64,000 nt of DNA from the NCBI RefSeq assembly GCF_021018895.1, contig NC_079374.1, positions 3,017,212-3,081,211 on the forward strand. The letters run 5' to 3'. A program made the translations under genes and the position numbers. This stretch comes from Seriola aureovittata. Taxonomy: Eukaryota > Chordata > Actinopteri > Carangiformes > Carangidae. Below the pieces are notes generated by a model. It made no database searches. It was not told where the DNA came from and saw only the letters and a program-made list of their open reading frames with translations. Below, one piece after another: positions 47,022 to 58,105 of the stretch. Numbering within the stretch: the stretch's first letter is position 1; each line of letters opens with the position of its first letter.

Positions 47022-49936
47022 TTTTTTTTTTTTTTTTTAAAACGATCCACTCCAGGTTCACAAGTGTGCTCTGCTAAATTCAACATCCACTTTCAGTAAA
47101 ATTAAGACAATAATATATAACATACAGTGTATTCAACAAGATCTCTCTACATCCATACAAAGAGCCAATACAGTATAGCCTAACGACAGGGTGCCGAGTT
47201 ATTGGTTCATGGTACAAGCTGATGTCAGAGGTGGTTTTCCTGCACTTTGCCTACAAAGCACACAGTTAAAGAAAGCCTCAAACATGACTCACAGAGAAAG
47301 AAAACTGGGAATAGGCACTTCTGTTTTTTGTTTGTTTTAGTTTTGTTTTGTTTTGTCCTTTTTTTTTTTTGTTTTTTTTCTTTCATCAATTCCTTCCTCA
47401 TTTTCTTCAGCCAAGCAGCTCTGGACAGCAACCAAGCACGCAACTCTGTTTTAAGAGCATCGTATTAATCAGTTAACCCATTTAAGATCACTATGATTTC
47501 ATGTTCACCGACAGCTTAGCCTCAGGACAAGGGACAGACGAGGAACACGTGAAACACAAGACGGGCAGGTTTTCTGGGTACAGGTTTGTCGCAGGTCTTA
47601 TATTTTCCTGCCTTTCATTCCACCCTTAAGGATTCTTCTAGGCCCCCAGTATTTTATTTATCTGATGCCAATATTTTAATCTGGGCAGAGACGCACATGG
47701 GCTGTCACTCACTGGAATAAATGAAAAATTAGATTAAGCTCTCTATTAAAAACAGGTGCTCAGTAAGTATTTGATGCATCACTACTTTCTTTGGGTTTGA
47801 GGAGTGCTTTCTCTGCTACAGACATGCAATTAGTTACAGCTAACGTTTTCCTGCTCATACATAGCATTATTAAAGTCCTGTGGCTTCAAACACTCACTAT
47901 CAAGTCTATATTGTTGCTGTAAAGAGCTACAGCCTGCGATGCTAATCATATTTCCTTATGAGCACTCAAGCAAGCCACCGAAAACCGAGCCAAATCTTTT
48001 CTGAAACAAGCCAGTCTGCTGGGCCAGATGTGTCTTCAAAGAACCTCATTAAATCACAACTTTAGTTAAGTTTAATCGTTTGCCTCATGAGTTTCTATCC
48101 GGACAGAAAGGAGAGTGAGTGGGTTGGGTGCCTCAGAGACACTGGAGCATCACTACCAGCAGTCAAGATAAGTTAAAACACTGGATAATAAATACGTACG
48201 ACGTATGCTGGACAAAACTGTGCCGTGGGTCTTAATGTGATGTGGGCCTGGATGGTGCAGCTGACACCGGGGGAAAGTCGGGCAGGACAGAGAGGAGGGG
48301 GTTACGAATCATGGGTTCACTTCATTCCAGGGGTACGACGTGGCGTTATTCACAGCGGGATTTTGATCGATTCAGGACCAGGAGGAGACAAGGCAAGCGG
48401 GCGCAAGCTCTGACAAGGAGAAGAAGAAGAAAGCAGCTACAGCCTAACTGGCTTCTTTATTTTATGCCTTGTCTTTTTCTTTTTTTTTTTTTTTTAAAAC
48501 GATCCACTCCAGGTTCACAAGTGTGCTCTGCTAAATTCAACATCCACTTTCAGTAAAATTAAGACAATAATATATAACATACAGTGTATTCAACAAGATC
48601 TCTCTACATCCATACAAAGAGCCAATACAGTATAGCCTAACGACAGGGTGCCGAGTTATTGGTTCATGGTACAAGCTGATGTCAGAGGTGGTTTTCCTGC
48701 ACTTTGCCTACAAAGCACACAGTTAAAGAAAGCCTCAAACATGACTCACAGAGAAAGAAAACTGGGAATAGGCACTTCTGTTTTTTGTTTGTTTTAGTTT
48801 TGTTTTGTTTTGTCCTTTTTTTTTTTTGTTTTTTTTCTTTCATCAATTCCTTCCTCATTTTCTTCAGCCAAGCAGCTCTGGACAGCAACCAAGCACGCAA
48901 CTCTGTTTTAAGAGCATCGTATTAATCAGTTAACCCATTTAAGATCACTATGATTTCATGTTCACCGACAGCTTAGCCTCAGGACAAGGGACAGACGAGG
49001 AACACGTGAAACACAAGACGGGCAGGTTTTCTGGGTACAGGTTTGTCGCAGGTCTTATATTTTCCTGCCTTTCATTCCACCCTTAAGGATTCTTCTAGGC
49101 CCCCAGTATTTTATTTATCTGATGCCAATATTTTAATCTGGGCAGAGACGCACATGGGCTGTCACTCACTGGAATAAATGAAAAATTAGATTAAGCTCTC
49201 TATTAAAAACAGGTGCTCAGTAAGTATTTGATGCATCACTACTTTCTTTGGGTTTGAGGAGTGCTTTCTCTGCTACAGACATGCAATTAGTTACAGCTAA
49301 CGTTTTCCTGCTCATACATAGCATTATTAAAGTCCTGTGGCTTCAAACACTCACTATCAAGTCTATATTGTTGCTGTAAAGAGCTACAGCCTGCGATGCT
49401 AATCATATTTCCTTATGAGCACTCAAGCAAGCCACCGAAAACCGAGCCAAATCTTTTCTGAAACAAGCCAGTCTGCTGGGCCAGATGTGTCTTCAAAGAA
49501 CCTCATTAAATCACAACTTTAGTTAAGTTTAATCGTTTGCCTCATGAGTTTCTATCCGGACAGAAAGGAGAGTGAGTGGGTTGGGTGCCTCAGAGACACT
49601 GGAGCATCACTACCAGCAGTCAAGATAAGTTAAAACACTGGATAATAAATACGTACGACGTATGCTGGACAAAACTGTGCCGTGGGTCTTAATGTGATGT
49701 GGGCCTGGATGGTGCAGCTGACACCGGGGGAAAGTCGGGCAGGACAGAGAGGAGGGGGTTACGAATCATGGGTTCACTTCATTCCAGGGGTACGACGTGG
49801 CGTTATTCACAGCGGGATTTTGATCGATTCAGGACCAGGAGGAGACAAGGCAAGCGGGCGCAAGCTCTGACAAGGAGAAGAAGAAGAAAGCAGCTACAGC
49901 CTAACTGGCTTCTTTATTTTATGCCTTGTCTTTTTC
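47022..49936. repeat. Direct tandem duplication, two 1,457-bp copies
   Basis: Copy 1 (about 47,022-48,479) and copy 2 (about 48,480-49,936) look identical wherever I compared them, including homopolymers (12 T, G, 8 T at 47,359 and 48,816) and the small open frames. Each copy begins with a T run followed by aaaacgatccactcc. There are T runs at 47,022-47,038 and 48,480-48,495, and a third T-rich stretch after copy 2. The block probably lies downstream of, or within, the rab5 3' UTR. It could be a very recent duplication or a false duplication in the assembly. Confidence 0.9.
49913..49918 (-). terminator. Candidate poly(A) signal for rab5
   Basis: AATAAA on the minus strand (tttatt on +), about 550 bp after the rab5 stop. 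Because of the 1,457-bp duplication a second copy is at about 48,456. Confidence 0.4.
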
Positions 49937-50465
49937 TTTTTGTTTTTTTTTTTCCTCCCACCCCCCCCTTCCTGTCTTGGCCACTCGCCAGCATGTGCTG
50001 CTCAGTTTGTGCATTTTCCTTTTTTACACAATCAAACAGGGCTGTGATTGAAACGTTGCAAGGCAGAGTGAAAACGAAAGAAAAATCACAATTAGTGCTA
50101 AATACTACAACAGGCTTGCCACTGTCTTCCACATTCTGTATTTTGCTCCTCTCTCCGTCTCAGTCTTCGCTACACCTCCCCTTGTACTTTCCCCAAATGC
50201 AGAATCTCAGTCGTTTGTCGAGAGACACAGACGTGACCCTCTGTGTCTTCTCCCTCCACCTCTGCTTTCTCTTTTACTTTCCTCTTATTCTCTCCTTTCG
50301 AATTTCTGTCTGCTCGGACAGGAGGATGAATGGAGGGGGAGTGGGTGAGTAGATGCCGGGTTTCCCCCGCATCAGGCCCACCCCTGTAAGTTGGTTGAAG
50401 GAGACAGGATGGTCGAAGGGCTGTGGTGGTGTTGATGGTGGAATACTGGTGGGAGTGGTGGAGGT

Positions 50466-53400
50466 CTAGTTCCCACCGCAGCAGGCTCGGGTAGAGTGGG
50501 CGTCTGGGTCCTGGAGGTTGACTCCCCGATGTCGCGCTGCGTGTGTCGGGTTCTGGGTGTCTGTTTTTGGCATCTTTTTTGCTGTAGTAACAAAATACAA
50601 AAAAAAAGAAAGTGAATGATGAGTTTTATCAAAATTAACAGACTTTACTTTCTAAATATAAAGTAATTTTTATTATGTTTAATTCTGGAGAAAATAAATG
50701 TTCAAAAAGTCTTAAACGAAGGCATTAGAAGGTATTAAAAAACGGTCTTAAATTTAATTCTTTTACTTTATTTATTTTCTCTAACCTGCTTCTTGTTTTA
50801 TCCTTCAGTCTAAAACTCAAAAGTTTTGTCATGTACTGTTGTATGTGACAAAAATCTGTACATTTTGTTTCTATAAACTGTAAATGGCATATTTGCTTTA
50901 AAAAATTAAACAAAATAATTGTTCTAATTATCAAAAATTTTGCAGATTATTTTTCTTTTGATGGATTAATCAATTAACTTATTAATCATTACAACTCTAA
51001 GAAAAATCAATATTTTTTCATTTTCATCCATCTTTTCTCTGCTGCTCATCTGGTTCCAGTTGCATTAATCAATTAATTCTACCATTAGGAATGAATTATC
51101 ATATACTGCAAGAGATGTGACACAATAATAAATATTGGTAGTTCATGTTATCTCTACTGGTTTTCCATCATACTTTCATATTATTGATGGTTCTATGGTG
51201 AAACAGGTATCAAATTATATTTTAAATAGTCTTTGTGGCATAAAAGTCTGAAGTCTCATATCTTATATTAAATATATAAATTCTGTTCTGTATTCACATT
51301 AAAGCTGAAAATCAATATTCGAAATTCAATTGTATAACTTAATTATTTAAAAAAAAAAACAGATGTTAGAATATGAAAATGAACATTAAACTGAACAAAA
51401 CAGCTGCCTGCCTCATGACTTGTCATGTGCTGCTGCGCTGAACGCACGCCATGACGGACAAGAGTCACACAACGTCACTTTCACAGATTGACACATTATA
51501 TATAGGTCAAACTGAAACAAGCAGATAATTCAGCAACAAGCGTGTGGTGATGACGCAGAGAGTTCACAACCCAAACTCAGCTGCAGAGACGGTGAGATGT
51601 CTCTGAGCAAAAATGACTCCATTTGGAAATACTTATGTTGGTCAGTAGATGGAAAAATTGTGGAACCTCAAGATAAAATTGTATGCAAGCTATGTAAGCT
51701 ACAGTTAGCCTAGCCTAGCATTGCAGCACTAGCACCCTCTGAATATGCACCCAAATGAGAACCTGTACAAAAAGTAATGTCTCTGGTATTAGTTTGCCTT
51801 CTTATGGACATAATGTGCAAAAAAAACATCATTTTTGATCCACATTTAAATCTAGATCCTCGCCGAGACACACAGTGATAGATCGTCATGGATACCTGTA
51901 CCAGACTTTCATTCAGATAAATGTAGGAATTCATTAGAAAATAATGTTAGTTTAAAAAAATGTGTCTTTCGAATAAATCCTGAATCCACACCTAAATCTG
52001 CATCTACCTGCCTCCTTTTCTCATATCTAACAATGTTCATTCTTTTATTCTTGGATCTGGATCAGAAATATAATCACTTTTTCAAAGCTTAACTTCCCAC
52101 CAAATGTCATTTAAGTCATTGAGCGAGTTGCTGACGGACAAACATCATCATCAGTAACGACTCCCGCGGCCTAAATCTGATTCTCTTCTGAAGTAAAAGT
52201 CTTCATTTCCTGTTCAAATGTGAATGAAGGAGACACTCACCAATGGCCAGGAAGAGCTCGTTGACGTTCATGGCTGTCTTGGCTGAGGTCTCCATAAAGA
52301 GCAGGCCGGTGTCTTCAGCATACGTCTGGGCTTCCTGTAGCAAGCAGCACACAGACAAACACAGGCATGACATCGGCAGAGAAGGTACAAACACTGAAAA
52401 CGACCAGAAGCTGAAAAGACCTAAAAACGTTTCTTATTTACAGACACTGGGCAAATGTTTGGTGTTTGAGATTTTATGACACTTGAACGCAACACCATCA
52501 GTCGGCAGCTGACTCATGAGGACTTTTTCCAACAGGACTTGAATGCAGCCAATTAGAAAGAAAAGGTAAAGATATGGTAAAGCATGAGCCTGATTTCCAC
52601 CAGTGCAGTTAGCCACAGAGTCATAATTCATCCAGAATAAATGCTCTTAATCACCTGCAGCTGCTCCACCACAGTCTCAATAAAGGCAAACTGCATTAAC
52701 GAGGTCCTCCAGCAACACTCTCTGCCAGGCTTACACACTACTGTGGTTACTATAGCAACCACAGTCCCATTAATAATACCGAGTGTGATTAGAGCTGCAC
52801 GATATGCAAAAGAAATTGCGAATATTTTGGCAGATGCTGCGATATCAGTTGGAATGATCGTTTTTTTTCATTTTATTTTCACTGAAAAATGTGAGTTTTT
52901 TTGTTTCTTGTACCGAACAAACATGTTCCTTTACGTCAGGAGAATATGACCTGGAGGCCGCGGCGCAACACTCAGAGCTAACAAATCAAATCATATGAAA
53001 CTGTTGTTCCCCGGTGGCTCACCTGGTAGAGCTCGCACCACAGACTCCCAAGCTCACCTTAACTAACTTATTAATATGTAACCTGTCAGCAGTGATTGAG
53101 TTGATAAAGGTCACGCATTATGATTTAGTTTAGGCTGTCGCCCATGAGGAGCTGGTGGACTGGAGTATCTTACCTCATACTCTACTAGTCTCTTCTCAGC
53201 CAGGTCGGCTTTGTTCCCGGCCAGAGCGATCACAATGTTCGGACTGGCCTGCCTCTGCAGCTCCTTCACCCAGGCCTTGGCTCTCTCAAAGGTCTCCTGC
53301 ACAAACACAGCACCAAGGTCAGATGAAGCACCAACACGTGTGTGTAAATACCAGGCGGAGGTCATGGCTGCTGCGCATGAATAAAACATATCATATATTG

Positions 53401-54955
53401 TAGGAATTTATTATTATATCAGTGACGGCACAAACTGTTCAGCTCCTGAGCTGCTGTAGAGCCGTGAAGTTTACTGGTATTATATTAATATTAATAATAA
53501 TTAGGATGATGTCTATAATAACTACATAAACGTCTGTTCACACCGTACCGGCTTGGTGATGTCAAAGACCACGATGGCGGCCTGAGCTCCTCTGTAGTAC
53601 ATGGGGGCCAGGCTGTGGTATCGCTCTTGACCTGCAGTGTCCCAGATCTCAAACTTCACCGTGGTGTCATCTAGACACACGGACTGGGCCAGGAACGCAG
53701 CTGGACATGAAGACAGACGGGTGACGGGTCAACAGGTGGTTTTAACAACACACACCATCACTCACCTTGTTGCAGTGGATACAAAGACAGGTGCTGTACA
53801 GGTGTGATATATCTCTCCGAGCACCAGGGGGGGGTGTGAGGTAAAGAACACAACTCCTCGGCTGTTTTTTGTTTAACGTTGTACTCGAGACTCACTGTAT
53901 TGGACGTTATGGAGCTTGCAGATCACACAGGAACATAAAGGCATCATGATACAAAGCGTTGGTCAGGACTGGAGATCATTATTCAGAGTGTCAGTGAGCA
54001 GCCTGAAGTACAGGACTGAGGTCACTTCTACAAATACCACATTTATCTGACAGCTTCATTAAAACAAAATACAATCAGCTAATACCTTTATATTCATAAT
54101 ATAATATTATAGATCAAGATATCTACTCACTTAACCCTCGACATCCCTCTATTCGCACTAATATTGGCAGAACTGGTTTCAGGTTCTGTGCATCATTTAA
54201 ATAGAGTTTTACATTTCCCTTGGAGAGTTTAAATCTTTATTATTTGATGTATTTATGGCTGTTGTAAATGTTTCTGTTAATTCTTCGTTTCTTAGTTTCT
54301 TGTATTGTGCAGCTCTGTTTTCTTTGTTGTTGATTGTGTCTTGTCACTGCTTCTTGTTCCCAGGTCTCTCGGAAAAGAGATTTTAATCTCAATGAGACCG
54401 CCTTAATTAAATAAAGATAAATAACGAGTCTCGCAGTATTTAAGTAGTTTAAATTAGCTTCATCTTTACCAGCTGCAACATTAAATCATTAATCCTCAAC
54501 TAATTATTACTTTCATTACTAATTAATCTGTCAATTACTTTCTCTATTAATCGATTTTTTTCCAAGTCCAAAACCGAAGATGTCGTGTGACAAACGCTGG
54601 AACCACCATGAGATATTTTCTCTGATAAACTCTAATACTTGCTGATCAATGATTGCAGCTCTACACAGAATTCATGTACAGATGAAGTTCTGAACTTGTA
54701 TCATAACATCTGTACACTGTTGTATTTCTACCTGTTTAACATTTGAACCATACAGCCTTGTTGCCCTCTGACCCCCCCGCTCTCCTCACCTCCTATGGTC
54801 GTCTCCTGGAACTCGTCAAACTGTCCCTTGACGAAGCGCAGCACCAGGCTGGACTTGCCCACGGCCATGTCGCCCAGCAGCACCAGCTTGAACTGGCAGA
54901 TCTTGGTCTGCGGCAGCGTGCCGTTGGTGCGGCCTCCACTCCCTCTGGAGCTCAT
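50466..54955 (-). CDS. Rab5-type small GTPase (early endosome)
   Basis: Five coding exons give 216 aa: 54955-54790, 53700-53549, 53296-53174, 52334-52241, 50581-50466. All GTPase motifs are present: P-loop GDMAVGKS (28-35), switch I Thr53 in ETTIG, WDTAGQE (75-81, catalytic Gln80), NKAD (134-137) and SAK (164-166). Rab5-specific stretches are [26 protein letters not shown] and [20 protein letters not shown]. It drives homotypic fusion of early endosomes by recruiting effectors such as EEA1. From memory the middle ([25 protein letters not shown]) is nearest RAB5B, but the P-loop (GESAVGKS in the usual Rab5s) and the C-terminus are diverged, so I give no paralogue symbol. The protein ends ACCGGN, a CC prenylation motif. 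The ATG exon opens at 55,087; a noncoding first exon ends near 56,718. All introns are GT-AG. Confidence 0.94.
50940..51001. mobile_element. gctgca-type MITE fragment (copy d)
   Basis: ggattaatcaattaac and attacaactcta resemble one arm of the family. It lies in the last rab5 intron (50,582-52,240), which otherwise is AT-rich and featureless to me. Confidence 0.4.
53009..53056 (+). repeat. tRNA-like A-box fragment, possible SINE head
   Basis: ccggtggctcacctggtaga contains TGGCTCACCTGG, a match to the Pol III A box (TRGYNNANNGG). No B box (GGTTCGANTCC) follows, so it is a fragment and not a tRNA gene. Confidence 0.35.
54469..54665. mobile_element. gctgca-type MITE in a rab5 intron (copy e)
   Basis: Left end agctgcaacattaaatcatt and right end gattgcagctctac, with attaatctgtcaattac inside; both termini are seen. 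Confidence 0.6.
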
Positions 54956-55134
54956 ACCGGCCCGCGTAGGAGACGGCAGGGGGGCTGGTGGGCCTCCTCC
55001 CGGGGGATGTCAGTCACTGTCCTCCAAAACAGACAGCAGTCGGGACTCGCTGACGACGTCTTGACCTCTCTTCTCTCCGTGTTTGATCTGCATGAGGAAG
55101 TGAAAGGTTTTTATTTTGGTGCATGATTACATCA

Positions 55135-56285
55135 TTTCACTCCTTCTCAAGGCAACAAAAGCCTCTTCTCAGTGGATCCAGACCGTCTGAAGATCAGGGT
55201 TTTATCGGGGGGGGGGGGTTCTGACATGAATCCACATCACACAAGTTTGAATTGCAGCTGCACCGTGACACAATCAGTGGTGGGTAAACAGTGGCCTGTG
55301 GCCCAAATCTGGCCCTTCAACAAAAACATTTGCCCCCAAATAAAATCTGAAGTTTTCTCTTTCACAATTTATCATCAAATCTTTTGCATAATGTTTCTTC
55401 TGTAGGTAACAATGTAAATAACAGGCTTCTGTTACTCCAAATAAATCCCAATAATCAAATAATCACAGGCAGCAGTCATGGTGCGCTGATTTTCTATGGC
55501 AGCAATAACAAGGACAGCTGCAACAATTACCTGATTAGCTGATTCACGGAAAATGAACAAGCAACTATTTTTATAATCAGTCGTTTCCAGACATTTTCAG
55601 ATACAAATACCAAATATTTGCAGGTTCCAGGTCCAAAAACTGAGGCTTTGATGCGTTTCCTCATTGTTTATGACACTAAACTGAAACTGAATATCTTTGG
55701 CTGTGGGACTGAGGATGGAATCAAACTAGACGTTTAAATAAAGCTGCTTGTGGCTGTGGTAAACTATAGTTTCTGACCTTTATACATATAGACAAAACAA
55801 ATTATTGACTAGTCAAGGAAATAACTGGTAGATTAATCAATGAAATATATAAAATAATAAAATAATTGTCAGCGGCAGCCCTAATAACAACAGCACTTAT
55901 ATTCAATAATAGGAATAAAACTGGTCACTACTTATGTAAATAGTTCCATCCATTTGTGTTTTTAATTTCTACCAAGTGAGACTCACACCAACACAAACTG
56001 CTGCACCTGGAAAAATTACAACTGCCCCCAGATACTATAATAAAACTGTTTTATAAATCTGTTTTATTCTCTCGATAAATAAACTCACTGACAACATACA
56101 GGGACCTAAACTATGTAGACAACTAAAACTAACTGTTGACCCCTGAATGTCACTTTTCTCTCTTTCTCAACGCAACAAAAATCCTCTTTTAGAGGAAGGG
56201 GGGGGGGGGGGGGGGGGGGTGACATGATATCAATGTACAGCTGGATACACGTTTGCATTGCAGCTGCACAGCTTTACATCTCTGC
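55135..56285. repeat. Diverged local duplication with G tracts in rab5 intron 1
   Basis: About 135 bp at 55,135-55,270 (caaggcaacaaaagcctctt, a G run, gacatgaatcc, attgcagctgcac) is repeated at 56,149-56,285 (caacgcaacaaaaatcctct, a 22-bp G run at 56,198-56,219, gacatgatatc, attgcagctgcac). The G run lies at the same place in both copies and is longer in the second. Between them lies a MITE. Confidence 0.7.
55514..55884. mobile_element. gctgca-type MITE in rab5 intron 1 (copy f)
   Basis: Left end acagctgcaacaattacc, right end gtcagcggcagcccta, with gactagtcaaggaaataac and gattaatcaatg arms. The longest copy of the family in the window. Confidence 0.6.
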
Positions 56286-56405
56286 CTGGTGTGATTAGAG
56301 TCTGAAAATAATGCCCCATTCCCGGCAGTGAGGACAGAGTTTAACAGGGATGCTGCGCCTCGGTCTGATGCCCCCCCCCCCCCACAACAGGATCATCACT
56401 GCAGC

Positions 56406-56430
56406 AAAAAAAAAAAAAAAAAAAAAAAAA
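56406..56430. repeat. Poly-A run, about 25 bp
   Basis: Uninterrupted A tract in rab5 intron 1, preceded by a C run near 56,373-56,383. Confidence 0.9.
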
Positions 56431-56820
56431 GACTCCCGTGAAACACGAGTCAAACCTCGGCTTCATGTTGGGAAGTGTCCGCACTGAGATCAGCTGACAT
56501 TCCTGCACCCGTTCACTATGACATGACTCCTGTAATATACATGTTATCAGATCACAAGCCCTTATCTGGCGCTATGTGCTAACTGGACACCGCTCAGGTC
56601 GGACGAGACGAAACTGGATCGAAGCTTTAAATTTCGACGCCCGATTAAACACGTTAACACAACACGTCCAAACTGACTAACATGTCCCTACCGCGAGGAC
56701 AACATTCAGGTATTTACCGTGTATATCGTCGTTTCAGCGGCGCAGGTATCGCAGGCTTAACTGTTGACAATTTGGCTATCAGCTGGTAGGAGAAAACGTT
56801 AACACACTTCCTGTAAACTG

Positions 56821-56830
56821 GCGCATGCGC
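56821..56830. promoter_or_regulatory. Perfect NRF1 palindrome at the rab5 promoter
   Basis: GCGCATGCGC lies about 100 bp upstream, on the minus strand, of the donor of the likely noncoding first exon of rab5 (about 56,718). Confidence 0.65.
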
Positions 56831-58016
56831 ACTCAGTGCCGCATTGTCAATCGTAAAGACGAGAACCCGCATTGTGAAGCCAGCGCCGCCCGATTTGACA
56901 GAAAGTAGTCCAATATTATCGATTATCGGAAAAATTAACTAATCCGAATTTTATATTAGCAGTCCCTGTTTGTAGTGTGTCATTCAGTGTACAGAGAACT
57001 ATCAGTGGATTAGTTATATGCGGAAGAAAACGTAAAAATATGATGATTCTCAGGCAGCTTCTGGGGTTAAAAGGGCCTCTCTTCTATTATTTCTAAGCAG
57101 ACTTATTGGCCTAGAAACATCTCAGTTGTTGCACAAGTAGGTTCATTGAGGAGAATGTTTTATGTTTTGTTTTTTTGTCCCTTTTATGTTCAGCCATAGC
57201 TCATAGCCACTGATATAGATATAGATAAAGACACACAAAATGACTATTAAAAGGTGCAGAACGACCACAAGAATAATGGTATAATATTAACCATTTTAAA
57301 TATTACGCACAGAAAAGTGAGGCAGTAGCATAGCACAAAAATCTGGGCCCTCAGCGCCCACTGAGGCTGCTGCCGCCTTTGCTTCTTAAAATATTCATTG
57401 TCATACCTGAACCTGCAAGTAAACATACATGTAATCAGCTATGAAGTGTTTATAATGCATTTAACAAAGTCTGCTCAGTGGTAAAACTGATCAAAAACAC
57501 TAGTAAACACATTTGAACATATTTCAAGAGCGATGACTTGTTAAACATTATAACCATTTATAATTGTATCCTATAACGCATAATATAACAGGCAATTTGG
57601 TATTATTGTTGCAAATCTAATTTCTGTGTGAACTGCTTGAAATACTTTTAGGAGCCACTTTCTGATCTCAGCTTGTTTGAAGCTCTCAGTAACGTGCAGC
57701 CGATCATACACACCAACTTTAAACTATCCTGAAACAGGAAAACTTCAAATATTAAGATTGGAGAGAAAAAATAAACTTAAAGGTTTTTAGGAAAAGGCCT
57801 ACTGAGGTGAGGGCCCTCTCCATGTTGGATCCCTGAGTGTTTACTTCCTCCAGTAAATCTCTTAAATGTCCAATTATCTGAACGGAGTTTTGAACGGCTG
57901 TAGTTGCAGCCTCCAGGCCGCAGGGGGGCGCAAGAGCGAAGGGAGGGCGGCGGGAATACGGAAGTCTTGACCACGTGACGGATGTTTGAATTATTTTGAC
58001 CCGTGCTCTACCTGTC
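56831..58016. promoter_or_regulatory. Spacer between divergent rab5 and lcmt2, with lcmt2 promoter motifs
   Basis: Mostly AT-rich without genes. Close to lcmt2 it becomes GC-rich and holds an ETS-type site ACGGAAGT (57,958-57,965) and an E-box CACGTG (57,972-57,977) within 150 bp of the start codon. There is no TATA box. Confidence 0.45.
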
Positions 58017-58043
58017 ATGGAGGTGTTCAGGGACTTCAGCTGA
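58017..58043 (+). other. Possible upstream ORF in the lcmt2 leader
   Basis: ATG with G at +4 opens eight codons (MEVFRDFS) and stops at TGA, 62 bp before the lcmt2 ATG. It matters only if the transcript starts above 58,017, which the sequence does not prove. Confidence 0.3.
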
Positions 58044-58105
58044 AACTGTCCCGGTAAAGCTCATTTCCTGCTCGGTGTCTCCGTGTGTGACGGTTTAACG
58101 ACATC

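Noticed and set aside
47225..50352. Small frames in the duplicated block, including one of 217 codons across its end
   Set aside because: Low-complexity (Lys- or Phe-rich) or without any known motif; the two copies are identical because the DNA is.
53009..53056. tRNA gene
   Set aside because: Only an A-box-like stretch is present; no cloverleaf and no B box.
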